A DNA stretch of 64,000 nucleotides, taken from the NCBI GenBank assembly GCA_964429235.1, contig CAYSAQ010000001.1, positions 62,001 to 126,000 on the forward strand, read 5' to 3'. The stretch comes from CAYSAQ01 sp964429235 (GTDB lineage Bacteria; Margulisbacteria; Riflemargulisbacteria; GWF2-35-9; DYQY01). Shown piece by piece: positions 44,390 to 53,850 of this stretch; within the stretch, counting starts at the first letter, position 1; each line of letters starts with the position of its first letter. Made by a program: the position numbers and the translations under genes. The notes below the pieces were generated by a model that was given only the letters and a program-made list of their open reading frames with translations, was not told the DNA's origin and did no database searches.

Positions 44390-45727
44390 ATGAAAAAACA
44401 TCAAGAAGCTTTAGGTGAAATGCCTATCAAAAAACTACTTTTTAAAATGGCTACTCCAGCAATCATCGGTATGCTTGCTAACTCACTTTACAACCTTGTT
44501 GACACAATTTTTATTGGACAAGGTGTTGGCACACTTGCAATCGCAGGACTTACTGTATCATTCCCAATGCAAATGCTTGTACTTGCTATCAGCTTCCTTA
44601 TAGGAATGGGTGCAGCAGCAATGATTTCTAAACGACTTGGGGAAAAAAACTTTGAGCTTGCTTACCTTGCTGCTGGAAACTCTATGTTTGCGGTATTGAT
44701 AGTTAGCGTTACCATTGCTATTCTTGGGTATATTTTCATTGAACCATTATTAATTGCATTTGGTGCAACAGAAACAATTATTCCTTATGCAAAAGACTAT
44801 TTATCAATAGTACTAATTGGAAATCCTTTCTTTGCTTTTGCTGTAACAGCAAACAGCATTATTCGCGCGGAAGGCAATGCAAAAACAGCAATGTTTAGCA
44901 TGTTACTTGCACTAGGTCTTAATATTATTCTAGATCCTATCTTTATTTTTGGATTAGATATGGGTATTCGAGGTGCCGCATTAGCAACTGTTATCGCTCA
45001 AGTAGCTGGTTTTATTTATGTCTTCCACTATTTTGCTGCAAAGAAAACATCTTTAAAACTTCAACCACACCATTTTAAAATATCTAAAAAAATAATGAAA
45101 GAAATCATAGCCCTAGGATCTTCAAGCTTCTTTAGACAAGTAACTTTTATTATTCTAGCTATCGTTATTCAAAATGCTTTAAAAGTGTATGGCGGCGATA
45201 TCTATATTGCGGTATATGGAATTATCAATAGAACCCAGATGTTTGTTATGATGCCTTTATTTGGCTTTGCCCAAGCATATCAGCCTATTATTGGATTCAA
45301 CTATGGAGCTAAAAAATACGATAGAGTATTGGAAACACATAAGCAGACAATGAAATACACAACTATTTATAGCACAGTATTTTGGTTATTTATGATGTTT
45401 TTTGCTAGTCAGATAATAAGTGTATTTACTACAAACCAAGAAGTAATCATGGTTGGTGCTTTTGCTCTTAGACTCAACGTATTGATGTTTTTTCTTTTTG
45501 GGACACAAATGGTTGGTGCTACTTACTTTATGGCAGTAGGTAAAGCAGGGATTGCCCTCTTCCTAACACTCAGCAGACAATTACTTATTTTAATACCTTT
45601 AGTAATTATCTTACCGTTCTTCTTTCAAGTTAATGGAATTTGGTATGCATTCCCAATTGCTGATGCAGCATCAATAATATTAGTCTACATCCTCCTCAAA
45701 AAGGAATTAAAGTTATTAGCTAAATAA
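44390..45727 (+). CDS. MATE family multidrug/Na+ efflux transporter
   Basis: 445 residues with twelve hydrophobic segments in two homologous halves. The N-terminal MPIKKLLFKMATPAIIGMLANSLYNLVDTIFIG is characteristic of the NorM/DinF-like MATE group, and AQAYQPIIGFNYGAK starts the second-half motif. It exports cationic compounds in exchange for Na+ or H+. Substrate unknown. Confidence 0.9.
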   Translation: MKKHQEALGEMPIKKLLFKMATPAIIGMLANSLYNLVDTIFIGQGVGTLAIAGLTVSFPMQMLVLAISFLIGMGAAAMISKRLGEKNFELAYLAAGNSMFAVLIVSVTIAILGYIFIEPLLIAFGATETIIPYAKDYLSIVLIGNPFFAFAVTANSIIRAEGNAKTAMFSMLLALGLNIILDPIFIFGLDMGIRGAALATVIAQVAGFIYVFHYFAAKKTSLKLQPHHFKISKKIMKEIIALGSSSFFRQVTFIILAIVIQNALKVYGGDIYIAVYGIINRTQMFVMMPLFGFAQAYQPIIGFNYGAKKYDRVLETHKQTMKYTTIYSTVFWLFMMFFASQIISVFTTNQEVIMVGAFALRLNVLMFFLFGTQMVGATYFMAVGKAGIALFLTLSRQLLILIPLVIILPFFFQVNGIWYAFPIADAASIILVYILLKKELKLLAK

Positions 45728-45745
45728 ATCATTAATCTTTACTAC

Positions 45746-45774
45746 TTAACCTCTTTGGCTTTTAAGCATATAAT
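45746..45774 (+). promoter_or_regulatory. promoter of trkA-trkH, leaderless
   Basis: TTAACC (45746-45751), 17 nt, TATAAT (45769-45774), then 6 nt to the ATG at 45781. The predicted first base is the A of the start codon. Confidence 0.65.
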
Positions 45775-45780
45775 ATATAA

Positions 45781-47130
45781 ATGAAAATCGTAATACTTGG
45801 ATCAGGAGATGTTGGCTTTTACTTAGCAGAGAAGCTTTCTTCTGAAGGACATCAGATAAGCATCATAGATAAAAATATCCAAACAATTGAACAGCTTTCT
45901 ACATCGCTAGATATTTTAGCTATTCAAGACTCATGTCTTAACCCAACTGCTTTAAAAAATGCAGGCATAGAGAAAGCAAACATGGTTATTGCTGTTACTA
46001 ATTCTGATGAAACAAACCTTATTGCCTGTCTATTAACAAAAGAATTTAGCAGTGCATATACAATTGCTAGAGTAAAAGGATTAGAAGAATCTTACGGAGA
46101 CTACCTGTTTCCTTATGACAAAATAGGTGTTGATAAAGTTATCAATTCCGATCTAGCCGCAACTAATGACATTATAAGGCTTACTCAAACTGATCATGCA
46201 TATAGTAAAATAATGGACTTCTCACATGAAAGGATGCAGTTAGTAAGGCTAGATGTAGAAGACCATCCTCAGCTTAAAGGCAAACAACTTAGTACACTCA
46301 GACAACAAATATGGAACTACTCTTTTCTTGTAGTACTTGTTGTTAGAAAACAAGAAACATTCATACCAAAAGGTGATTTCATTCTTACCGATGAAGACCA
46401 TTTATATCTAATGATTAACACTTCAGATATCGGGAAAATGCTAAAAACTTTTCATACACAAAAAAAGTCTAATAAAAAAATATTAATAATGGGCGGAGAA
46501 AATATTGCATTATCTGTAGCACAAATGCTAGAAAAGACTTCAGCAAAAGTAACGATTATCGATGTTAATCAAAGCAGATGTAACTATCTAGCTGAGCAGC
46601 TTGATTCATCAATCATCATAAAAGGTGATGCTACTGAGCTTTCTCTACTGCTTGAAGAAGGCATTAATAACACGAATATATTTATAGCTGCAGGACAAGA
46701 TGATAAGAAAAACTTATTAGCAAGTATACTAGCTAAGAATAATGGAGCAAAAAAGACAATTTGCGTAATGAGAAGACCAGACTATGTATCACTTGTAAAC
46801 GAGCTGGGAATAGACCACATTATTGCACCTAGAGTAAGCGTATCTAATGAAATTATCCAAAATGTGCGACAAGGAAAAATAACCTCTTTTTATGCATTAC
46901 CTGAAACAGATATTGAAATAATAGAACAAGAAATTACTGAAGAATGCTTACTTACTAAGTGGAAATTAAAAGATATAGAGATAAGTCAAAATCTGCTTAT
47001 AGGTGGAATTATTAAGTCTAACAACGCAACACTTATCCCTTCTGGTGACTATCAATGTGCTGTAAGGGATAAAATTGTAATCTTTGCAAGAGAGAAATCT
47101 ATCAAGAACATAGAGGACTTATTTAAATAA
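45781..47130 (+). CDS. trkA: Trk potassium uptake regulatory subunit
   Basis: 449 residues with two RCK units, each a Rossmann NAD-binding domain (VILGSGDVGFYLAEKL at the N terminus, ILIMGGENIALSVAQML near residue 235) followed by an RCK-C subdomain. It gates TrkH at the inner face of the membrane. Overlaps trkH by one base (TAATG). Confidence 0.95.
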   Translation: MKIVILGSGDVGFYLAEKLSSEGHQISIIDKNIQTIEQLSTSLDILAIQDSCLNPTALKNAGIEKANMVIAVTNSDETNLIACLLTKEFSSAYTIARVKGLEESYGDYLFPYDKIGVDKVINSDLAATNDIIRLTQTDHAYSKIMDFSHERMQLVRLDVEDHPQLKGKQLSTLRQQIWNYSFLVVLVVRKQETFIPKGDFILTDEDHLYLMINTSDIGKMLKTFHTQKKSNKKILIMGGENIALSVAQMLEKTSAKVTIIDVNQSRCNYLAEQLDSSIIIKGDATELSLLLEEGINNTNIFIAAGQDDKKNLLASILAKNNGAKKTICVMRRPDYVSLVNELGIDHIIAPRVSVSNEIIQNVRQGKITSFYALPETDIEIIEQEITEECLLTKWKLKDIEISQNLLIGGIIKSNNATLIPSGDYQCAVRDKIVIFAREKSIKNIEDLFK

Positions 47131-48572
47131 TGCACCCTAGAAGCATCTTCTTTGTTCTTGGAAAAATGCTTACATACTTCTCATTTATCATATTAGTACC
47201 ACTACTGTATGCAGTATTTCTTGAAACAGCGTCAATCAGACCATTTGTTGTAACAATATCATTCAGTTTAGGGATTGGATTAACATTCCAAATTCTGAGC
47301 CAAAAAGCTAAAGACATTTCCATAAAAGATGGATTCCTAATTGTTTCTCTTGGCTGGATTCTTTACTCAATAGTTGGCGCTATCCCGTACCTTTCAGCTG
47401 GCACATTTACTAGTTTTGCAGATGCATTTTTCGAAACAATGTCAGGACTTACAACAACAGGAGCCACTGTTCTTGGCAACATAGAAGGGACTCCTAAGGC
47501 AATCTTATTATGGAGATCAATAACACAATATATTGGAGGCTTGGGAATTATTGTATTAGCCATTTCTGTTCTTCCAGAAATTGGACTTGGTGCTGTAAGA
47601 ATGTTCAACTCTGAAGTTCCTGGACCTACAAAAGACAGAATACTTCCGAAAATAAAAGACACTGCAAAAGCACTATGGTTAATCTATATATTCTTTACAG
47701 TTCTAGAGGCAATAATGCTAAAAGTCGCAGGCATGACAGTCTTTGAAGCAATAAACCACTCACTTACAACAATGGCAACTGGCGGATTTTCTACAAGGAA
47801 TCTATCTATTATAGGATTCAATAGTCCAGCCATAGAATGGATAATTACATTATTCATGTTTATCGCAGGAATAAACCTTACTCTTCATTTTAATTTTGTA
47901 AGAACAAGAAAACTTTCTTACCTAAAGAACCCTGAGTTTAAGATATATCTTTTCATTGCATTGGGAGCTTGGGGATTATTTCTTCTAAATATCCAGACCT
48001 CTCTTGGAGGTGAACTACTAACAAATATCAGACTAGCTGGATTCCAATCAATATCTATCCTTACGACAACTGGATATGCGAGTGCCAATTTTGAACTATG
48101 GCCTTATTTTAGCCAATTTCTTATATTATTCTTAATGTTCTTTGGGGGTATGGCCGGCTCTACTGCGGGAAGTATGAAAATAGGAAGAATCATGATAATT
48201 GGGAAATTCCTAAAAAAAGAACTTACAAAAATTCTTCATCCAAGAATGATTTATAAAGTAAAAATTGGCGACCAAAGTGTGCCAGATGCTTTGCTGCGAA
48301 ATATTTCTGTATTTGTTTTTTTATATATTATTATTTTTGCAGTATCATCACTTATACTCACACTATTTAATATAGATATCACAACATCTATTAGTGCTAC
48401 TGCTAGTTGCCTTGGAAATGTCGGCCCTGGATTAGGTGAAGTTGGAGCTCTAGATAATTATGCTCATCTACCAAATATTGTTAAATATTTCTTGTCATTA
48501 CTGATGATGACTGGAAGATTGGAACTTTATACTGTTCTTGTGATTCTTAGCCCAAGATTCTGGAGAGATTAA
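47130..48572 (+). CDS. trkH: Trk potassium uptake channel subunit
   Basis: 480 residues, polytopic, with the four K+ channel-like M1-P-M2 repeats. Selectivity-filter glycines are recognisable in SGLTTTGATVLG, ATGGFSTRN, TTGYASANFE and CLGNVGPGLGEVG. Forms the K+ pore with TrkA. The 3' end shares TTAA with the convergent unknown gene. Confidence 0.95.
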   Translation: MHPRSIFFVLGKMLTYFSFIILVPLLYAVFLETASIRPFVVTISFSLGIGLTFQILSQKAKDISIKDGFLIVSLGWILYSIVGAIPYLSAGTFTSFADAFFETMSGLTTTGATVLGNIEGTPKAILLWRSITQYIGGLGIIVLAISVLPEIGLGAVRMFNSEVPGPTKDRILPKIKDTAKALWLIYIFFTVLEAIMLKVAGMTVFEAINHSLTTMATGGFSTRNLSIIGFNSPAIEWIITLFMFIAGINLTLHFNFVRTRKLSYLKNPEFKIYLFIALGAWGLFLLNIQTSLGGELLTNIRLAGFQSISILTTTGYASANFELWPYFSQFLILFLMFFGGMAGSTAGSMKIGRIMIIGKFLKKELTKILHPRMIYKVKIGDQSVPDALLRNISVFVFLYIIIFAVSSLILTLFNIDITTSISATASCLGNVGPGLGEVGALDNYAHLPNIVKYFLSLLMMTGRLELYTVLVILSPRFWRD

Positions 48573-50476
48573 GCAGCTGTCTTTTCACTGTCTTGAAATT
48601 CACCGATAAACCCTTTTATAGCGTCTGAAAGATTCCCTGTTCTATGCATAAATGCTAGAAATTTAATAAACCCCTGCTTAGTGTCCTCAACATCAAACAT
48701 GTCAGACTTAACATAAGATGACCATAATGACTTATAAACATGTTCATCCTCTAAGAAACTGTCAAATGGATTAGCTCCAGATTTTTGCTTATCTACATAT
48801 TCAGCCATTCCTTTAAAATTTAGACCTTTAAATCCAACACTAGTATTTTCACATACGGCTTCCCAAAGATTGTGCGATTCATGTCTATATAAACTTATTA
48901 ACTTTAATATACCTTTATCGATTTCAACATCTGCTTGAGCATGAGCAATCTCAACATCAAATTTAGCTGACCAATAACCATCCAAGCCCTTAATAAAACT
49001 GCCCACTTGCTTAGAAAACACACCAGATGACTTAAAACCATTAGCAAATGTACTCTTAAATATATTAGCCAACCGATACCCTAGCTCACCATAATCTTTT
49101 ACAGTTAATTTCCCATTATTTATTGTAAATATCTCTTCTACATTTTTTATATTATTGAATATATTATCAGCTTCAGCTACTGCCTTTGCCCGAACATTAG
49201 TATCAAGCATACCTAAATTACTGTTTTCAGAAGTCATGTTTTCTAAGCAAACTTTTTGTATAAATGATAATAGCTCAGTAGCTATATCCTGCTTACTTAA
49301 ACTTATACGCTGTTTAATTCCACTATTAACCATGTTAGCGAAAATGCCATAGGCATTTGAGTTCTGAACTGACTCAGGGTAATCAAAAAGTTCACCAAAT
49401 TTCGTTAATAATTCAAAATCCTTTACATCCATATTCTGCAGGTGACTAAGAAGTACTTTTCTTATTACACCAAAACTCTTATTATCAATCGTATATTGAT
49501 CTAGCTCTGGTTTATAAGCAAACTTAATAAGAACATCAAGCATATCATAAACACCAAATCCATTTTTATCATTACTTCTAAAGTGATCAACTAGTCTGTC
49601 TACAAAAGAATCATTTGTTGAAATAACAGACAACACATCTATAGCCAACTCCGTATTATCCTTAAGAAGCGACTCAATCATCTTCATTGCCTTGTCTTTA
49701 TGGCCTCGTTCTGTAAACATTTTAAATACATACAGAACTTCACTCTTTGATAAATGAAAACACCATTCATTAAAAGTAGTATCAAAGAAATCAACCATGT
49801 CATCAAATTTATAATCTTTTATCTCATAGCTATCATCCACTTTATTCTTAACATAAACAGGTACGCTATCGATATTATTACTTTCTTGAAACTCAAAAAT
49901 TAATTTCATTGCTGCATAATGCCAATGAGAATCATATCGATTGGAATCATCACTACCTAACAATCCATCGCTAATATGACTGTTTCCCAATACCGATTTT
50001 AAGGCATTCAAATCATTCATAGTAGAAGCATTATCAGGATGATTATATGCTGCTGTAACTGCAAGTCGAAAAAAAGACTCAACCAAATTATCAGAATAAT
50101 TAACACTTTCTGAATACTTGCCATTAATATGGCTATTAACTTTTTTGCTTATTGCATATTCGTTCAGAAATGTTGTAGAAATTGATTTTGCAAAATCAAA
50201 AACATCTTTATCATATTCTCCAGAATCTTTAAGACCTCGTATTGCTAATATCAAGTTATCACTGAATTCACCTAAATCATTAACTGCCTTGTCGCCGTGA
50301 CTTTCACTAAAGAACTTATATAGGTTATCATAAGATACAGTGCCCATTGCTAATTTGAGCTCTTTCACCTTTATTCTAAGACTATCTACTAATTCTTGGT
50401 CATATTCCTGGCTACGGAAGATTTCCAATGTTCTCACAATATTCGTTTCTTTTAATGCGATAATTTTATGATTCAA
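48569..50476 (-). CDS. large soluble protein of unknown function
   Basis: 635 residues, not recognised. It starts with TTG at 50476. It has no signal peptide or membrane segment. Composition is rich in D, S, N and K, and helical throughout with recurring 35-45-residue helix pairs, so an alpha-solenoid is possible. Segments such as NVEEIFTINNGKLTVKDYGEL and YRHESHNLWEAVCENTSVGFKG stand out. No neighbour explains it. Its 3' end overlaps trkH by 4 nt. Confidence 0.6.
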   Translation of the reverse strand: MNHKIIALKETNIVRTLEIFRSQEYDQELVDSLRIKVKELKLAMGTVSYDNLYKFFSESHGDKAVNDLGEFSDNLILAIRGLKDSGEYDKDVFDFAKSISTTFLNEYAISKKVNSHINGKYSESVNYSDNLVESFFRLAVTAAYNHPDNASTMNDLNALKSVLGNSHISDGLLGSDDSNRYDSHWHYAAMKLIFEFQESNNIDSVPVYVKNKVDDSYEIKDYKFDDMVDFFDTTFNEWCFHLSKSEVLYVFKMFTERGHKDKAMKMIESLLKDNTELAIDVLSVISTNDSFVDRLVDHFRSNDKNGFGVYDMLDVLIKFAYKPELDQYTIDNKSFGVIRKVLLSHLQNMDVKDFELLTKFGELFDYPESVQNSNAYGIFANMVNSGIKQRISLSKQDIATELLSFIQKVCLENMTSENSNLGMLDTNVRAKAVAEADNIFNNIKNVEEIFTINNGKLTVKDYGELGYRLANIFKSTFANGFKSSGVFSKQVGSFIKGLDGYWSAKFDVEIAHAQADVEIDKGILKLISLYRHESHNLWEAVCENTSVGFKGLNFKGMAEYVDKQKSGANPFDSFLEDEHVYKSLWSSYVKSDMFDVEDTKQGFIKFLAFMHRTGNLSDAIKGFIGEFQDSEKTAA

Positions 50477-50577
50477 TATTAATTAAGCTCCCTCTTATGT
50501 TTAACATCTTGATATAGTTAAGCCACGAAAACAGGGAATTAAAACATTGAAAGATGCAGTTCTAACCCATCGGTTTA

Positions 50578-50607
50578 TTCTAATATTTAAAACAATAAAT
50601 ATTAGAA
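50578..50607. repeat. perfect 12-bp AT-rich hairpin after the SLC12 gene
   Basis: TTCTAATATTTA and its exact complement with loop AAACAA. It lies 9 nt downstream of the minus-strand transporter stop. No T-run follows, so it may protect the message end rather than terminate. Confidence 0.5.
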
Positions 50608-50615
50608 AGAATTAT

Positions 50616-52805
50616 CTACTCTTGTAGCTTTAGCTTATCTCTACTCTTAATAAGCACTATGTTCTTAAACGCTACTCTATACTTTTCATAGAAATTCAAA
50701 AAGTCGCTATCCTCATCGCCAAAAGAAAGACCAAGAAATACCACATCCGACGCCTTCGAAGCATTCATTATTGCGCAACAGGTATCATCATTATCCAATA
50801 CAGTACATATTTCTGCATCAATTCTTGAATCCCTAAGTAATTGTGTTAGCTCTTCCTTTGCCTCTGGAATCTCTAACCTATCATGAACACTTCTCATAAG
50901 CCTAAGCTTGGCATTCTTAATCTGCTTACTTTCTATCATTAAATGAGCCAACATAAGCATCAAGCCACCATTAGCCTCACCTCTCCACCAAATATCAATC
51001 ACTGTCTCTTTAGAGCCATCAACTAGAAAATCTAGAAACCCATCATAAATCACTATATTCTTTCCAAACTTGTTTGAAAAACGAATCATCTGCAAATAGT
51101 CTTCTAAATCTTTACCTTGCTTATCTGACCACCCAAGTAATAATGTATTTGGCCTAAATCCATGGAACCCATAGGACTGAACGATAGCCTTAACACTTTC
51201 AAGATAATCATCTACTACTAATACATCTCCCAGAATCTTGATGCCTTCGCGTTTAATAAACTCAAACAAATCTCTTTCAGCTTTCACTTTAGCTCTTAAT
51301 GGGTTCCCTTCGTAATAACGCAGAATCCGAACTAAAGAAAGATTACCTCTATCTGCCTCTATTAGTTTCCCAAACTTAATTAAATCTACTCGCTCTTTAG
51401 GATCTCCTGTAAGAAGTAGTATCTGAGGTCGCCAATTCTTCATTTCTACTGGTCTATTCTGCAGTTTGATCAAATACTCTTTTATTCTTTGGAAGTAATA
51501 CCCTGTACGAGCATCCTTAAACTCTTTTTCAACCTTTCTTCTATCTAAATAATAGTAGAGGCCTAGCAATCCCAAAAAGGCAAATACGGCGTTTAAAGGG
51601 TCTATTAGTAACATGACCATAGCTATTACAATTACTCCTATTAAAGAGAGCGCCCAATGGTTATATTTAAAACTTGGTCGAAAAGAGGGGTTCTTTGAAT
51701 ATGCCTCTATAAAAGTTGCATAATTCATCATTCCATAAGATATCAAAAAAAACATTGTAATAACTGGAGCTATTGTATTTAAGTCCGCCATTATTATACC
51801 TACTGCAGCAATAAAGAAAGTAAGAACAACTGCTCTTTGAGGCTCTCCTGTCTTATCACTTCCTTTTGCAAAAAACCCAATAAATGGAAGCAACTTATCC
51901 TGTGAGAATGCTTGTAAAATATGAGGAGCTCCCATAAAACTACCTAAAGCAGAAGACAAAGTAGATGCAGTGACTCCTATTATTATCATAAACGGCAAGA
52001 ATGAGATTGTTTTAATTATGTGATAATTTGTCTGCAGCTGATCTGGACTAGCTGTTCCAGCAATAAGCAGCATTGATACCAAATAAATAACAAAACCTGT
52101 TGCTACAGCCAGAAATGTACCTACTGTTATGCTTCTCTGAGGGTTCTTAATAATTCCTGACAAACTAACTCCTTGAGTGAAACCCGTCACAGCAGGGAAA
52201 AACAAAGCAAACATTATCCAAAAATTCATACCATCTAAATAACTTGGTTTAAGATTTGATGCAAATACAACTGGGTCGAATTTGATAAAAGCACTAACCA
52301 TAAAAACTGTTAAAGATAAGCTTAGTACCATTAAAATATATTTCTGTACTTTTGCAGCAATATTTGCCCCTTTATAAGTAGGCCAAAATAATAAAATTAA
52401 AAGGAATAACGCTAATATTTTCTTATAAGATATAAAAAATGGAACAAGACTGGCAAAAACATCACAAAAACCAATAACATACATCGCTATTGATATTGTT
52501 TGTGCTAGGTATAATATTATTCCAATTGCACCTCCATAGCCTACACCGATACTTCTAGATATAAGATAATATGCCCCACCACCTTTTACCTCAGACATAT
52601 TAGTAGCAATAGATGCTAGCGAAAAAGTAGTAATAACCGAAACAATATGGCAGAGGACTAAGACTAGTAATGATGAAACTAACCCAGCATTACCAATTAC
52701 AAAACCAAGCCGCAAAAATAGTATTACACCAAGTATGGTCAATATATTAGGAGTAAACACTCCTGCAAACATAGATAATTTAGGGTAATTGTTATTGATT
52801 TTCAT
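50616..52805 (-). CDS. SLC12-type amino acid/cation-chloride cotransporter family protein
   Basis: 729 residues. About 12 membrane segments (roughly 12-430) of the APC superfamily, starting FAGVFTPNILTILGVILFLRLG, with GGGAYYLISRSIG as in cation-chloride cotransporters, then a soluble C-terminal domain (about 460-729) like that of KCC/NKCC proteins. It could move K+, Na+ and Cl- or amino acids. A TATAAT lies 8 nt before the ATG, but the -35 is poor. Confidence 0.8.
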   Translation of the reverse strand: MKINNNYPKLSMFAGVFTPNILTILGVILFLRLGFVIGNAGLVSSLLVLVLCHIVSVITTFSLASIATNMSEVKGGGAYYLISRSIGVGYGGAIGIILYLAQTISIAMYVIGFCDVFASLVPFFISYKKILALFLLILLFWPTYKGANIAAKVQKYILMVLSLSLTVFMVSAFIKFDPVVFASNLKPSYLDGMNFWIMFALFFPAVTGFTQGVSLSGIIKNPQRSITVGTFLAVATGFVIYLVSMLLIAGTASPDQLQTNYHIIKTISFLPFMIIIGVTASTLSSALGSFMGAPHILQAFSQDKLLPFIGFFAKGSDKTGEPQRAVVLTFFIAAVGIIMADLNTIAPVITMFFLISYGMMNYATFIEAYSKNPSFRPSFKYNHWALSLIGVIVIAMVMLLIDPLNAVFAFLGLLGLYYYLDRRKVEKEFKDARTGYYFQRIKEYLIKLQNRPVEMKNWRPQILLLTGDPKERVDLIKFGKLIEADRGNLSLVRILRYYEGNPLRAKVKAERDLFEFIKREGIKILGDVLVVDDYLESVKAIVQSYGFHGFRPNTLLLGWSDKQGKDLEDYLQMIRFSNKFGKNIVIYDGFLDFLVDGSKETVIDIWWRGEANGGLMLMLAHLMIESKQIKNAKLRLMRSVHDRLEIPEAKEELTQLLRDSRIDAEICTVLDNDDTCCAIMNASKASDVVFLGLSFGDEDSDFLNFYEKYRVAFKNIVLIKSRDKLKLQE

Positions 52806-52856
52806 TTAAATAAATTATATTAAATTTTATAGAAAAAAGTAAGAGCATCAATCAAT

Positions 52857-52896
52857 AAAAAAAGGCTAAAAGATAATTAATAATCTTTTAGCCTTT
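52857..52896 (-). terminator. rho-independent terminator of the ferredoxin gene
   Basis: A perfect 14-bp stem (AAAGGCTAAAAGAT with its complement, 52861-52896) is followed on the minus strand by TTTT and more T from the stem end. It lies about 20 nt after the ferredoxin stop. Confidence 0.85.
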
Positions 52897-52916
52897 AATC
52901 TTTAATTTTATAAAAA

Positions 52917-53087
52917 TTAAGCCTCTGAAATTGCACTTACTGGGCAAGTATCAACACAAGCACCGCATGAAATACAAGAAGATTCATCTATAACTCTTTT
53001 TCCATCTGTTTCAGAGATAGCCTCTACTGGACAAGATGGGTCACAAGCACCACAATTAATGCAGTCATCACTGATTTTATAAGCCAT
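52917..53087 (-). CDS. 2[4Fe-4S] ferredoxin
   Basis: A small 56-residue clostridial-type ferredoxin. It has two cluster motifs, CINCGACDPSCPVEAIS and CISCGACVDTCPVSAIS, that hold two low-potential clusters. The ATG at 53087 is preceded by AGGAGG-like sequence (AAGGAGGAAAAAC). It should carry electrons from PFOR to hydrogenase or other reductases. It has its own terminator. Confidence 0.96.
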   Translation of the reverse strand: MAYKISDDCINCGACDPSCPVEAISETDGKRVIDESSCISCGACVDTCPVSAISEA

Positions 53088-53145
53088 GTTTTTCCTCCTT
53101 TAAAAATTTAAAACAGCCATATGGTACGCCGGCAGATAATAATTG

Positions 53146-53850
53146 TCAACCTGTTATACAGGCAAACAAAGAGAACCTTCCAGAAGCATCTTTTTCTCTT
53201 CTATATGAAAAATAATCAGCATTACAAATAGTACAATTTTCCCTAAAATCTATTTTACTTTCCGGCACTCCACTTGATAACAATTGATCTTTTAATACTA
53301 CTCCTAAATCGAAATATAACCTGTTGTTTTTTTTATTAAATGCATGATTAAACCCAACAAACTCTTGTTTGTAATCATCACCTACCTCATAACAACATCC
53401 CTTAGCAAATGGAGCGACAATAACGTTACTGATTTCATGATTACAACCAAAATCTTCTACCATAGAAGAAAGAATCTTTGGAACTATTCCTGCCTTTGTT
53501 CCTCTCCATCCAGAATGAATAACTGCAAACACTTTTGCCTCATCGTTATAAACAACTAACAACGGACAATCTGCCCCTTGTGCCATGAGAACAATATCAG
53601 GAGTATTGGTAATTAATGCATCCACATTATCAATAGCATTGTCAGATGTATATGCACCCTGTCCGGCATGTTCTTTTGTAACTATCATAAAATTTGAAGA
53701 ATGTGTTTGATTCATTACAACCAAATCTTCTAAAGAATAACTAAGCTTACCTAAAATATTCCGCCTATTATACGTGACATCTCCATCACCAGCATAAAAA
53801 GACATATTGCCATCTGCTTTATCTGAAATGTAGTAATTAAAGCCCTTCAC
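53146..53850 (-). CDS. pgeF: multi-copper-oxidase-like/purine nucleoside hydrolase family protein (YfiH/LACC1, PgeF)
   Basis: 234 residues. The zinc-binding residues are visible as H50 (QTHSSN), C95 (GADCPLL) and H112 (VIHSGWRGT). The family cleaves peptidoglycan side products (PgeF corrects L-Ser in the stem) or phosphorylases purine nucleosides (LACC1-like); which applies here is open. It overlaps apbE by 14 nt. Confidence 0.85.
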   Translation of the reverse strand: MKGFNYYISDKADGNMSFYAGDGDVTYNRRNILGKLSYSLEDLVVMNQTHSSNFMIVTKEHAGQGAYTSDNAIDNVDALITNTPDIVLMAQGADCPLLVVYNDEAKVFAVIHSGWRGTKAGIVPKILSSMVEDFGCNHEISNVIVAPFAKGCCYEVGDDYKQEFVGFNHAFNKKNNRLYFDLGVVLKDQLLSSGVPESKIDFRENCTICNADYFSYRREKDASGRFSLFACITG

